DNA of 47,615 nt from Coriobacteriaceae bacterium (GCA_902362275.1 CABIWB010000012.1:26854-74468), one strand, 5' to 3'; counted from the first letter of the stretch, positions 16,461-25,398 are shown. Made by a program: numbers and translations. Notes: generated from the sequence alone by a model not told the origin.

Positions 16461-16706
16461 TTACTCGGCTGCCTCGTCAGCAGCAGCCTCGCTCTGAGTG
16501 ATGTAGGCAGCCTCGGCAACCATGTCGTCGACATTGGCCTTGGCCTGCTCGACCATGTCCTGGTAGCAGTTCTTGACGCGCATACCGCACGCGATGCCCT
16601 GCACGCAAGCGTTCTTTACCGGAGCGCTGGTGAGCAGCTTGATGCCGGCCGTGCCAAGCAGAAAACCGCCACCGACAAGCAGGGTGTTAAACGTCGACTT
16701 CTTCAT
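16461..16706 (-). CDS. DUF6110 family small membrane-anchored protein
   Basis: An 81-residue protein with one hydrophobic N-terminal segment (FNTLLVGGGFLLGTAGIKLL) and an amphipathic acidic tail. The GTAGIKLL motif and the central AC-x-RVKNCYQDMV stretch match DUF6110, a family found next to metal P-type ATPases. Two cysteines before the tail could bind a metal, which would fit a chaperone or accessory role; this is inference. The start at 16706 is chosen for the upstream GGGAGAAG. It is the first gene of the operon with the ATPase. Confidence 0.78.
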   Translation of the reverse strand: MKKSTFNTLLVGGGFLLGTAGIKLLTSAPVKNACVQGIACGMRVKNCYQDMVEQAKANVDDMVAEAAYITQSEAAADEAAE

Positions 16707-16790
16707 GTTGCTTCTCCCTTTTGCCGCACAAGCGCGGCATGGTGCCTTAGCACCCGAGTTCATTAGTTTGCTCGAGCACACTTTTGAGAC

Positions 16791-16806
16791 TAGTTTAGTA
16801 TAACTA
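16791..16806 (-). promoter_or_regulatory. Candidate -10 box within a TAGTT/AACTA dyad
   Basis: The minus strand has TATACT at 16802-16797 inside the dyad TAGTT-N6-AACTA (16791-16806), about 90 nt before the DUF6110 gene. A metal-responsive repressor site here is plausible but no named box is matched; the -35 is weak. The rest of 16707-16929 holds no gene. Confidence 0.35.
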
Positions 16807-16929
16807 TTTGGTCAACTATGGCTAACTTTTTGAAAACATGCAGTCCAGACCGCCCGGTACTCGGCGGTTCACCCACCACGACGCAAATCCGCACTCCCAC
16901 GGGTATCCGCCCCCGCCCTTGCCACAGTC

Positions 16930-18687
16930 CTACAGCTGCCAGTCCGCCGACTCCTTTTGCAGCGCAACCATGCGGGCGAATTCTCCGCCTGCTGCCTTGA
17001 GCTGCGCCGGAGTGCCCTGTTCGGCAACCACTCCATCCTTGAGCACAACGATTTTGTCGGCATTTTCCACCGTACGCATACGGTGGGCAATAACGATAAC
17101 CGTCTTACCTGCAAGCAGACGGGAGAGCGCCTGCTGCACCACGGTCTCGTTCTCCACATCCAAGCTTGCCGTCGCCTCGTCCAACAGCACGATGGGCGCG
17201 TCCTTAAGCAGCGCACGAGCGATGGAGATGCGCTGGCGCTCGCCGCCGGAGAGCTTGGAGCCGTTCTCGCCGATCATGGTGTCGTAGCCCTGCGGCATAC
17301 GACTCACGAACTCATCGCAGTTGGCGGCATGTGCGGCAGCCAAGACTTCCTCATCGGTGGCGTCACGACGCCCGAGGCGGATGTTTCCCATCACTGTGTC
17401 GTCAAAGAGCAGTACGTCTTGGAACACAATGGCGTAGTCGCGCAGCAGTACCTCGGGATCCACGCTCGCAACATCCACGCCACCCACGGTAACCTTGCCC
17501 GCGGTGGCATCCCAAAAGCGCGCGGCCAGGCGGCTCACCGTAGACTTGCCAGAGCCCGAAGGACCGACTAGTGCCGTGACCTCGCCTTCCTTGGCCGTAA
17601 AGCTCACATCGGTAAGAACTTTCTCGCCGGCGCGTCCGTCCTCGCCCGCACCATAGCCAAATGCCACGTGATCGAACACCACATCGTGGCCCGCGGGCTC
17701 AAATTTCTCGCTGCCCCGCGCCACAGGCTCTTCCATGATGGAACGCATGCGCTTGGCAGACGCCTCGGCGGCAAACAGCTCGGACATTAACATTAACGCC
17801 TGGTCAAAGGGCGCATAGATACGGCTCACCATAAGCAGGAAGGCAAACATCACCAAGAAGTCGACCTGCCCGGATGCGACCACCGCGGCACCCGTGACCA
17901 GCGTGGTGGCAATGCCCAGACGCAGGATGACAAAGGCGGAGTTGACCAAAAGCCCGTTAGCGAGCTCGCCCTTGGTGGTCTCGCGCTCCTCGGCATCGAT
18001 CACAACGTTGAGTCCCTCAAGATAATGGGCCTCTTGGTTGGTGGCGCGGATCTCGCGAACGCAGTCGAGCGTCTCTTGAATCGCCTCGGTAACCTTGACC
18101 TTCTCGGCGCGCACGCGATCGAACACCGGAGTCATGGGGCCGCGTGTTAGATACAGCACGGCAAAGGCCACGGGAACGCTCCAAAACGCCGCGATCGCCA
18201 GCTGCCAGCAAAAGAACAGCGACGCCACGAACACAATGGCGCTTGCGATGATGGCACCCCAAAGCTCTCCCAGCACGTGGCTGTAGGCGTGCTCCATGGC
18301 CTGGACGTCACCCATGATGGTCTCGGTTAAATCGGCCAGATCACGACGACCAAAAAACGACAGCGGCAGTTTGCGCAAGCGCTCGGCAATCTCCATACGC
18401 TGCTTGCCGCACTCCTCGTAAAAGATGCAGTAGGTGTAGTAATACTGCTGCCAGTTAGAAGCGAAGAGCAACACAAAAAAGACCAGGAGGCCGCCCACGA
18501 TCGGCAGGGCATCCGGCAAGTCAGCCCCGCTGACGAGATGCTCGACAAAGCCGGCCATGACCAGGAATAAAAAGCCCATGCCGGCCATGGTAATGAGATT
18601 GGTGAGCGTGGTCCAGAAAATGCCGCGTTTTACGCCGGCGACGCCTTTATCGGATAGGAAATACTTCTTTTGGAATGAGGCGAACAT
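16930..18687 (-). CDS. ABC transporter, fused permease/ATPase half-transporter (second subunit)
   Basis: A 585-residue type IV half-transporter: a six-helix transmembrane domain (residues about 20-310) fused to a nucleotide-binding domain with Walker A LVGPSGSGKST, signature KLSGGERQR and Walker B IVLLDEATASLD. Its ATG directly follows the stop codon of the upstream half-transporter with no gap, so the two surely form a heterodimer. Architecture and pairing with an AraC regulator resemble YbtP/YbtQ and IrtA/IrtB, exporter-fold pumps that import siderophores, but no siderophore interaction domain or biosynthetic gene is present, and multidrug or peptide export is equally possible. Confidence 0.88.
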   Translation of the reverse strand: MFASFQKKYFLSDKGVAGVKRGIFWTTLTNLITMAGMGFLFLVMAGFVEHLVSGADLPDALPIVGGLLVFFVLLFASNWQQYYYTYCIFYEECGKQRMEIAERLRKLPLSFFGRRDLADLTETIMGDVQAMEHAYSHVLGELWGAIIASAIVFVASLFFCWQLAIAAFWSVPVAFAVLYLTRGPMTPVFDRVRAEKVKVTEAIQETLDCVREIRATNQEAHYLEGLNVVIDAEERETTKGELANGLLVNSAFVILRLGIATTLVTGAAVVASGQVDFLVMFAFLLMVSRIYAPFDQALMLMSELFAAEASAKRMRSIMEEPVARGSEKFEPAGHDVVFDHVAFGYGAGEDGRAGEKVLTDVSFTAKEGEVTALVGPSGSGKSTVSRLAARFWDATAGKVTVGGVDVASVDPEVLLRDYAIVFQDVLLFDDTVMGNIRLGRRDATDEEVLAAAHAANCDEFVSRMPQGYDTMIGENGSKLSGGERQRISIARALLKDAPIVLLDEATASLDVENETVVQQALSRLLAGKTVIVIAHRMRTVENADKIVVLKDGVVAEQGTPAQLKAAGGEFARMVALQKESADWQL

Positions 18688-20514
18688 TTAGGCCTCGCCT
18701 CCCTTCGTGACGGCGGCATCCACGGTCGCTGCAGTGATTTTCCAGCTCGCGGCCTGTTCGTATTCGGCCCACATCTTGGCATACAGGCCATTTTGGGACA
18801 GCAACTCGGCATGGGTACCCGACTCCTGCACGCTGCCCTGGTTGAGCACCACGATTTGGTCTGCGCCCACCACGGTCGAAAGCCGGTGCGCAATCATAAT
18901 GACCGTGCGACCCGCCGCCAGCTTGCTAAAGGCGCGCTGAATGAGCGCCTCGTTCTCGGGATCGGCAAACGCCGTGGCCTCATCGAGCACCACGATAGGC
19001 GCGTCTTTAAGGATCGCGCGGGCGAGGGCCACGCGCTGGACCTCGCCGCCCGAAAGATATGCTCCGCCGGCACCGAGCATGGTATTGATGCCCTGCGGGA
19101 GCTTGGCCACAATGTCGTCGCACTGAGCTGCGGAGAGGGCCGCACGCACTTCGTCGTCAGTGGCCGTAGGCTTGGAGGCGCGCACGTTATCGGCAAGTGT
19201 TTGCCGGAACAGCTGGTTGGTCTGGAACACGAAGGCGACCTGGTCCATAAGCTCGTGCGGATCCATATCGCGAACGTCCACACCGCCTACGAGCACTCGA
19301 CCCGAGGAAACATCCCAAAAACGCGGGATCAGGCTTGCGCAGGTTGACTTACCGCCACCCGAGGGACCCACCAGGGCGAGGGTGCTACCAGCGGAAACGC
19401 TAAAACTCACATGGCTGACAGCAGGTGCTTCGGCACCCTCGTACGTAAAGCTCACGTCCTCAAATCGCACGTCGCCGCCGGCAGGGTGCTTGGGTTGGGC
19501 GGGCACGGAGAGCTGCTTGGAATCCATGACGCTTCGAATGCGAGCCAGCGAATCAGCACTCATCTGAGAGGCCTCGCCCACAAACATGAGCTTGGTCATG
19601 GCCGTCGGCACCACGGCCGAAAATATCGCGTAAAACGTGAAGTTGACCATAAAATGCGCGAAGTCCGTCTCACCCGGTGCCAACAGCAACGCCACGGGCA
19701 ACAGGAATGCCACAAGACCATTGAGCGCGGTAAGGTTGAGTACCTGCGGACCTCGGCAGAACGTGCCCGAATAGTTTTGTGCCATGTCGGCGTATTCGGC
19801 GATCGCATCGTGGAAGGCCTTAAAGGAGTAGACCGTCTGCTGAAACACCTTGACCACGGGGATGCCGCGTACGTATTCGGTGCCGGTCTTGTTCATCTTG
19901 ACCAGCGCTCCCATGTAGGCCTTCATAAACTCGCCGCCCTTGCCGCCCATCATGGTGGCCATGGCGCCAAACGAAACGACGACCGAGATAAGGCATGCCG
20001 CCCCCAAGCGCCAATCGAGGGCGAAAAGCAGCACGAGCAAGCCTGCGACCATGGCAGTGGCGCCGGCGATATCGGGCAGCATGTGCGCGAGCAGGGTCTC
20101 GGTGGAGGCGGCGCATCCGTCTACAATACGGCGCAGCTCACCGGTGGCGTGCGTGTCAAAGTAGCCAAGCGGCAGATTAAGCAGGTGCTCGCTCGTAGTC
20201 TTGCGGATATTGGACGCGCAGCGAAACGCAGACAGGTGCGTACACATGAGCCCCACGAAATAAACTACGATGCTTGCCAGGGCAAAACCCACGGCCCACC
20301 AGCCATACATCGCGATATCGGTGGCTTCACTCCAGTTAGGCGCCACAGCGATAAGCTCTCGCGCGACAAACCAGATGCACACGTACGGTCCAAAGCTCAG
20401 CAGCTGCGAGAGCGCCGAGAGGGCCATGCCCAAATACGTTAGGAATTTGCGGTCGCCGGCATATGCAAGCAGCTCGCCGATACCGCCGCCTTCACTTTTT
20501 GATCCCTTTGCCAT
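18688..20514 (-). CDS. ABC transporter, fused permease/ATPase half-transporter (first subunit)
   Basis: A 608-residue half-transporter with an N-terminal transmembrane domain and a C-terminal ATPase: Walker A LVGPSGGGKST, signature YLSGGEVQRV, Walker B IVVLDEATAFADPENE. The signature SGGEVQR and the ATAFADPENE extension after Walker B differ from the classical SGGQ/ATSALD and are frequent in YbtPQ/IrtAB-like siderophore transporters. AAAGGA precedes the ATG. It is the first gene of a two-gene operon divergent from an AraC regulator, which suggests ligand-dependent expression. Confidence 0.88.
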   Translation of the reverse strand: MAKGSKSEGGGIGELLAYAGDRKFLTYLGMALSALSQLLSFGPYVCIWFVARELIAVAPNWSEATDIAMYGWWAVGFALASIVVYFVGLMCTHLSAFRCASNIRKTTSEHLLNLPLGYFDTHATGELRRIVDGCAASTETLLAHMLPDIAGATAMVAGLLVLLFALDWRLGAACLISVVVSFGAMATMMGGKGGEFMKAYMGALVKMNKTGTEYVRGIPVVKVFQQTVYSFKAFHDAIAEYADMAQNYSGTFCRGPQVLNLTALNGLVAFLLPVALLLAPGETDFAHFMVNFTFYAIFSAVVPTAMTKLMFVGEASQMSADSLARIRSVMDSKQLSVPAQPKHPAGGDVRFEDVSFTYEGAEAPAVSHVSFSVSAGSTLALVGPSGGGKSTCASLIPRFWDVSSGRVLVGGVDVRDMDPHELMDQVAFVFQTNQLFRQTLADNVRASKPTATDDEVRAALSAAQCDDIVAKLPQGINTMLGAGGAYLSGGEVQRVALARAILKDAPIVVLDEATAFADPENEALIQRAFSKLAAGRTVIMIAHRLSTVVGADQIVVLNQGSVQESGTHAELLSQNGLYAKMWAEYEQAASWKITAATVDAAVTKGGEA

Positions 20515-20533
20515 GAGATTCCTTTCTAACGGC

Positions 20534-20571
20534 TTGAGAGTTAACCGTAATCAACTTATCATTGATATGTT
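20534..20571 (+). promoter_or_regulatory. Promoter of the AraC gene with overlapping palindrome
   Basis: TTGAGA (20534-20539) and TATCAT (20557-20562) are 17 nt apart. The -10 lies in an imperfect 19-bp palindrome (20553-20571, AACTTATCA/TGATATGTT) in the divergent control region, a likely binding site for the AraC protein or a metal repressor. Confidence 0.55.
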
Positions 20572-20628
20572 AGCCATGGCTCACAATCGAGCCAGGCGTG
20601 GACGTTTCTGCAAAGGAAGGGGACGCTT

Positions 20629-21633
20629 TTGAAAATGCATCGGGCCGCGACCGACATAACTGAGCTCTACGCACCACAGTTTGAGCAGTTTGGCCTGGAG
20701 CTTTCCGGCAAGGGCGCCGTCTTTACCGGCGAGGTGGCAAACGACCGGGCGCACGGCCGCGCATGGATCATGCCTCTCTCCCCTGCCTGCATCGTCATGG
20801 AGCATTTCATCACCCCGACGCACGATATGTACCTGGCCGAATACACACCCGAGCCATACGCCTGCATGAGCGAGGTCAGCGCGCCCACACTTACATGCAT
20901 GCCCGAGGCTGGCATAACGCCCGCGATCCTTAAACCATTGCATGGACCGTGGCCAAACAATGCCGTTTGCAGCTTTATCCAAGATAGCTGTGGCGAGGAA
21001 TTAAGCCCATTGTTTGCAGGGCAACTCTACCACTCACGCTCGGTGCTCTTTTTGCCTGGATATTTTGACGAACTGGAGCACCGCTATCCCACCGAGTTCG
21101 CGGGGATCTTTGAGGCGTTTGCCGAGCCATGGCACGAGGAGGCGACGTCTGCCATCTGCCACACGCTGCGCCGGATTAACGAGGACCGCGCCCGCACCGT
21201 AGGCGGACACGTCTATATGCAGGGCATCGTGGAGACCATGGTCGCGGAGCTCGCCTGTTCGCGCGCGGCCCACAAGCAGGCTCGGCAGGCGGCAGACACA
21301 CGCGTTAGCATAACCATTGCCGAAGAAGCAACGGCAATGATTGAGCGCGCGCTCGACAAAGGCAGACATGTGGGTATCAACGAGGTGGCCGAGAGGCTCT
21401 ACACAAGCCGCTCCAAACTATGCGCCACCTTTAAGGCCCAAACTGGCGAATCCCTGGGCGCCTACATTCGCAGACGCCGTATGGAGCGAGCACAGGACCT
21501 TTTGGCAGATAGCTCGCTTACGATAGCGCAGGTGGCAGAGCGGCTCGACTACCCCCAGCAGGCCGCCTTCACCCAAGCCTTCAAACAATACACCGGCACC
21601 ACCCCCACCACCTGGCGTTCCCAACATATATAA
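20629..21633 (+). CDS. AraC family transcriptional regulator
   Basis: A 334-residue regulator whose C-terminal 100 residues carry the two AraC helix-turn-helix units (GINEVAERLYTSRSKLCATFKAQ and LTIAQVAERLDYPQQAAFTQAFKQYTGTTPTTWR, given here as overlapping regions about 245-332). The N-terminal sensor half matches no ligand domain that I recognise. The frame opens with TTG at 20629, well spaced from AAGGAAGGGG; the ATG at 20635 is the alternative. Divergent orientation from the two ABC half-transporters makes it their probable activator, as YbtA is for ybtPQ. Confidence 0.88.
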   Translation: MKMHRAATDITELYAPQFEQFGLELSGKGAVFTGEVANDRAHGRAWIMPLSPACIVMEHFITPTHDMYLAEYTPEPYACMSEVSAPTLTCMPEAGITPAILKPLHGPWPNNAVCSFIQDSCGEELSPLFAGQLYHSRSVLFLPGYFDELEHRYPTEFAGIFEAFAEPWHEEATSAICHTLRRINEDRARTVGGHVYMQGIVETMVAELACSRAAHKQARQAADTRVSITIAEEATAMIERALDKGRHVGINEVAERLYTSRSKLCATFKAQTGESLGAYIRRRRMERAQDLLADSSLTIAQVAERLDYPQQAAFTQAFKQYTGTTPTTWRSQHI

Positions 21634-21670
21634 AGAATGAGGGCGCCAACGGCGCCCTCATTCTTTATAT
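21628..21670. terminator. 20-bp perfect hairpin ending the AraC gene
   Basis: Arms 21628-21647 and 21651-21670 are exact inverted copies with a three-base loop; the AraC stop codon is inside the left arm. The outer stem is AT-rich (TTCTTTATAT), so it can serve as a bidirectional terminator between the convergent AraC and gatB genes. Confidence 0.75.
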
Positions 21671-21711
21671 TCCGCTCAGCCCGCCCGACCCGAACGGCCG
21701 AGTCGTTGCAG

Positions 21712-21850
21712 AACCCGGGAGCCCCGGCAGGGCGGGTGTTTGCTCAAAATGAGTTCCGCACGCAAAGAAGGCCACTTAATGTGGCCTTCGTCTTGCGCAG
21801 GACTGTTCGAAATTTTGAGGAAGCACCCGCCCTGCCGGGGCTCCCGGGTT
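21712..21850. repeat. Nested long palindrome E3 (39-bp arms, 2 mismatches)
   Basis: Arms 21712-21750 and 21812-21850 are inverted copies with 37 of 39 matches, opening AACCCGGGAGCCCCGGCAGG. Inside, GAAGGCCAC and GTGGCCTTC close a perfect hairpin on a TTAAT loop. The core GAGTTCCGCAC (21751-21761), 11 nt, CACTTAATG (21773-21781) is the inverse of the core of E1, and the outer GGAGCCCCGG...AGGGC is also shared. It lies 5 bp beyond the gatB stop codon. Confidence 0.9.
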
Positions 21851-21855
21851 CCCGT

Positions 21856-23532
21856 TTACGAGAGCGACGTTCTCAGCAACTCGTTGAAGAGCTTCGGATT
21901 GCCCTTGCCGCGGCTCGCCTTCATGCACTGGCCCACCAAAAAGCCGATGACCTTCTGGTTGCCGTCACGATACTGCTGCGCCTGATCGGCACAGTTTGCC
22001 AGCACCTCGTCCACGATCGGCTGCAGCGCGCCGGCATCGCTCACCTGACGCATACCGCGCTCGTCGACGATCTTGTTGGGGTCATCGCCGGTCTGGGCCA
22101 TGGCCTCAAAAACCTCGTGCGCCTGGTTGGAGCTGATGGCATCGGTCGCGAGCAACTTGGCAAGAGCTGCCACCTGAGCCGGCGCGATGCCGGACTCGGC
22201 CAGCGAGACGCCTGCGCCCTTAAGATGGGCGATCATCTCGTTGACCAGCAGGTTTGCGACCGTCTGAGCCTCCTTGCCAGCCATACCGGCAGCGGCGGCC
22301 TCAAAGAACTCGGCAAACTCGGGGTCGCCGGCAATCTGCTCGGCGTCCGCCGCCTTAATACCAAAGTCGGCCTCAAAACGGACGCGCTTGGCATCGGGCA
22401 GCTCGGGAATCTCGCTACGGCAGCGGTCGATGAACTCGTCGTCCAGATCGAACGGCGCCAGGTCGGGATCGGGGAACAGGCGATAGTCGTCGGCCGTTTC
22501 CTTCACACGCATGACTACGGTGCGCTTGCGACTGGGCTCCCAGTGGCGGGTCTCCTGATAGATGATGCCGCCCTCCTCGAGCACCTCGGCCTGACGGCAG
22601 ATCTCGTAGGCAAGGCCATCATGCAGGCTCTTAAACGAGTTGAGGTTCTTAAGCTCGGTCTTGGTGCCCAGCTTGGTCTCGCCGCGGCGACGCAGCGACA
22701 CGTTGCCGTCGCAGCGCATGGAACCCTTCTCCATGGAGCAGTCCGAAATGCCCAGCGTCACAAAGATGCGACGGAGCTTCTCCATAAACAGGCGCGCTTC
22801 CTCAGGCGTACGCAAGTCGGGCTCAGTCACGAGTTCAATCAAAGGCGTGCCGCAGCGGTTGTAGTCGACGAGCGACTCGGCCGCGGCGGTAATGCGGCCC
22901 TCGGCGCCGCCCACGTGGACCATCTTGGCGGCGTCCTCCTCCATGTGGATGCGCAGGATGCGGATGGGCACCGTGTAGGAACCGTCCTCGCGACGCTCGG
23001 GCATCTGCAGGTTGGACGCGTCATAGCTGGCCAGGTGGCCGGCGCGCTGGGCGCCCTCGCGCATGGTCGACGTCATGGACGTGGACAGGCCCTCGGCGTT
23101 GGCCGAAGCGCTCGCCAGGCTCTGGGCCTCGGCCTCGCCAAATGCGCAGTCGGGGCGCTCGGCGGCACCGCGACCGGTCACATCCAGATCCAGATGGCCG
23201 TACATGGCAAAGGCGACCGGACCCTGCGTGGTCTGGAAGTTCTTGGCCATGTCGGGATAGAAGTAGTGCTTGCGGTAGAACATCGAGTGACGCTGGATCT
23301 CGCAGTTGGTGGCGAGACCCGCTTTGACGATGCTCTCGATGGCGCGCTTGTTGGGCACCGGCAGGGCGCCGGGCAGGCCCAGGCACACCGGGCAGACGTT
23401 GGCGTTGGGCTCGTCATCGTGGCTGAGCTTGCAGTTGCAGAACATCTTGGTATCGAGTGCGGTGAGCTCGGTATGGATCTCCAGACCGATCACGGCCTCC
23501 CAATCCTGCAGGACCTCGGAAAGCTCCTTCAT
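21856..23532 (-). CDS. gatB: Aspartyl/glutamyl-tRNA amidotransferase subunit B
   Basis: GatB binds misacylated Glu-tRNA(Gln) or Asp-tRNA(Asn), phosphorylates the acyl group and receives ammonia from GatA. Family motifs include VIGLEIHTEL, the CNC...CPVCLGLPGALPVPN zinc-knuckle region, RIHMEEDAAK, DYNRCGTPLIELVTEPD and DYRLFPDPDL, with a C-terminal YqeY-like tail. At 558 residues it is about 70 longer than usual. The excess is an insertion at about residues 118-185, between FAMYGHLDLDV and RILRIHMEEDA, rich in Ala/Ser/Glu. The ATG overlaps the gatA stop codon by one base (TAATG). Confidence 0.97.
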   Translation of the reverse strand: MKELSEVLQDWEAVIGLEIHTELTALDTKMFCNCKLSHDDEPNANVCPVCLGLPGALPVPNKRAIESIVKAGLATNCEIQRHSMFYRKHYFYPDMAKNFQTTQGPVAFAMYGHLDLDVTGRGAAERPDCAFGEAEAQSLASASANAEGLSTSMTSTMREGAQRAGHLASYDASNLQMPERREDGSYTVPIRILRIHMEEDAAKMVHVGGAEGRITAAAESLVDYNRCGTPLIELVTEPDLRTPEEARLFMEKLRRIFVTLGISDCSMEKGSMRCDGNVSLRRRGETKLGTKTELKNLNSFKSLHDGLAYEICRQAEVLEEGGIIYQETRHWEPSRKRTVVMRVKETADDYRLFPDPDLAPFDLDDEFIDRCRSEIPELPDAKRVRFEADFGIKAADAEQIAGDPEFAEFFEAAAAGMAGKEAQTVANLLVNEMIAHLKGAGVSLAESGIAPAQVAALAKLLATDAISSNQAHEVFEAMAQTGDDPNKIVDERGMRQVSDAGALQPIVDEVLANCADQAQQYRDGNQKVIGFLVGQCMKASRGKGNPKLFNELLRTSLS

Positions 23533-25046
23533 TACAGCTCGCCTCCCTTCCCGGCAAAATCGGGCGCGACGGAAAGCGCGGGCACACCCGTAGCGGCATC
23601 GGCAAAGCCGCGCTCCAGGGCGCGGGCAAACGTGAGCAGCTGACGGTCCTTAAAGGCCGGACCCACCAGCTGAGCAGAAACGGGCAACTGAGTATCCTCG
23701 CCCAGGCCCAGCGGCACCGAGATACCACCGTTGCCGCAAATGTTGAGCGAGATGGTGTACAGGTCCGAAAGGTACATCTGCGTGGGGTCGCTGATCTCGC
23801 CAAACTTAAAGGCCGTGCGCGGCGAGGCGGGCATGAGGATGGTGTCCACCTTGGCATACGCGGCGTCGTAGTCCTGCGTGATGAGCGTGCGGGCCTTTTG
23901 CGCAGCGTAGTAGTACTTGTCGTACACGCCCGAGCTCAGCAGGTAGGCGCCGAGCATCTGACGGCGCTTGGCCTCGGCGCCAAAGCCGTGGGCGCGCGAA
24001 AGCGAGCTCTGGTCGGACAGGTTGGCGCAGCCCTCCTCCTGATAGCCGTAGCGAATGCCATCGAAACGGGCCAGGTTGGAGAACGCCTCGGCCGGGCCGA
24101 TGACGTAGTAGGCAGCGATGGCGGCATCCAGGTGCGGCAGGTCGACCTCGACCAGCTCGGCGCCCTGATTCTGCAGCTCCTGGGCGGCGCGCTGAACAGC
24201 GGCCTTGACCTCGGGCGTCAGGCCCTCGGTCTCCATGAACGCAGGGATGATGCCCACGCGCTTGCCCTCGATGCTGTCGTTGAGATGCTCAGTAAAGTCG
24301 ACGGCGCAATCCTGACTGGTGCAGTCGTACGGATCGTGGCCCGCACCGGTAAGCGCGTTCATAGCCAGCGCGACGTCCTCGACCGTGCGGCCAAAGGGGC
24401 CCACCTGGTCGAGCGACGAGCCAAAGGCAACCACGCCGTAACGGCTCACGGCGCCATACGTGGGCTTAAAGCCCACCACGCCGCACAACGACGCCGGCTG
24501 GCGAATGGAGCCGCCGGTGTCCGAGCCCAGCGAGAGCGCGACCTCGCCCGCGGCGACGGCGGCAGCGGAGCCGCCCGAGGAGCCGCCGGGCACGCGCTCG
24601 GTATCCCAGGGGTTGTTGGTGCGGTGGAACGCCGAGCTCTCGGTAGAGCTGCCAAAGGCAAACTCGTCCATGTTGGCCTTGCCCATGGGCAGGCAGCCGG
24701 CATCGAGCATGCGCTGGACGCAGGTGGCGGTGTAGACGCTCTGGTAGTCCCCGAGCATGCGGGAGGCGCAGGTGGTGCGCGTGCCCACAAGGTTCATGTT
24801 GTCCTTGATGGCCAGCGGCACGCCCGCGAGCGGGGGCAGCGGCTTTCCTGCGGCACGGTCGGCATCCACGCGCGCGGCGGCCTCGAGCGCCAGCTCGGGC
24901 GCCACCTGCAGGAATGCCTGGACCCCGCCCTCACGTGCCTCGATGGCGGCAAGGGAGGCCTGGGCCACCTCGGTAGCAGTAAAGTCGCCGGCGGCAACGC
25001 CCGCGGCGATCTGGGCAGCGGTAAGGGAATCGAAGCTCTGTGCCAT
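23532..25046 (-). CDS. gatA: Aspartyl/glutamyl-tRNA amidotransferase subunit A
   Basis: The glutaminase subunit that releases ammonia from glutamine for tRNA-dependent amidation. At 504 residues it has the amidase-signature catalytic triad Lys81 (LAIKDNM), cis-Ser156 (VPGGSSGGS) and nucleophile Ser180 (SDTGGSIRQPA), all intact. It overlaps gatC and gatB by one base at TAATG junctions, which fixes stoichiometric translation of the trimer. Presence of GatCAB implies that Gln-tRNA (and possibly Asn-tRNA) is made by the indirect route. Confidence 0.98.
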   Translation of the reverse strand: MAQSFDSLTAAQIAAGVAAGDFTATEVAQASLAAIEAREGGVQAFLQVAPELALEAAARVDADRAAGKPLPPLAGVPLAIKDNMNLVGTRTTCASRMLGDYQSVYTATCVQRMLDAGCLPMGKANMDEFAFGSSTESSAFHRTNNPWDTERVPGGSSGGSAAAVAAGEVALSLGSDTGGSIRQPASLCGVVGFKPTYGAVSRYGVVAFGSSLDQVGPFGRTVEDVALAMNALTGAGHDPYDCTSQDCAVDFTEHLNDSIEGKRVGIIPAFMETEGLTPEVKAAVQRAAQELQNQGAELVEVDLPHLDAAIAAYYVIGPAEAFSNLARFDGIRYGYQEEGCANLSDQSSLSRAHGFGAEAKRRQMLGAYLLSSGVYDKYYYAAQKARTLITQDYDAAYAKVDTILMPASPRTAFKFGEISDPTQMYLSDLYTISLNICGNGGISVPLGLGEDTQLPVSAQLVGPAFKDRQLLTFARALERGFADAATGVPALSVAPDFAGKGGEL

Positions 25047-25357
25047 TACTCGCTCTCCCCCTCTCCCAAAATGGACGGCACACGGAAGTAGCGGTCGCGC
25101 GCGCTGTCAGCGTTTTCCAGCGCGACGTCGAGCGGCAGGTCGCGCTCGGGTTCGCGCAGGTCATCGCCCATCACGTTGGACAGGCTTCCGATAGGATGGA
25201 ACGTGGGCTCCACGTCGGGTAAGTCATATTGCAAGACGGGCTCGAGCATCTGGACGGCGTCGTTCATGTAGGACGTCATCTGGGCGAGCTCGTCATCGGT
25301 CAGTGCGATCTTTGCGTACTCGGCGATGCCGCGCACGTCTTTCTCGCTGAGTGCCAT
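25046..25357 (-). CDS. gatC: Aspartyl/glutamyl-tRNA amidotransferase subunit C
   Basis: The small belt subunit that stabilises GatA and links it to GatB. The 103-residue protein has the family pattern VRGIAEYAKIALTDDELAQM and the C-terminal PxxxPT/LREDxP-like stretch (DVEPTFHPIGS...LREPERDLPLD). The ATG at 25357 is chosen because GGAAGGGAG precedes it by 7 nt, shorter than the first possible ATG. First gene of gatCAB. Confidence 0.95.
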   Translation of the reverse strand: MALSEKDVRGIAEYAKIALTDDELAQMTSYMNDAVQMLEPVLQYDLPDVEPTFHPIGSLSNVMGDDLREPERDLPLDVALENADSARDRYFRVPSILGEGESE

Positions 25358-25392
25358 AGGCGCTCCCTTCCGCATAACAGATAAACCGCTCT

Positions 25393-25398
25393 AGTATA
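25393..25398 (-). promoter_or_regulatory. Candidate -10 box of gatCAB
   Basis: TATACT on the minus strand, 36 nt before the gatC ATG. No convincing -35 is visible. Confidence 0.35.

Noticed and set aside
21637..23643. 668-residue plus-strand open frame across palindrome E3, gatB and part of gatA
   Set aside because: Antisense shadow of gatB; runs through the palindrome and has no ribosome-binding site or domain.
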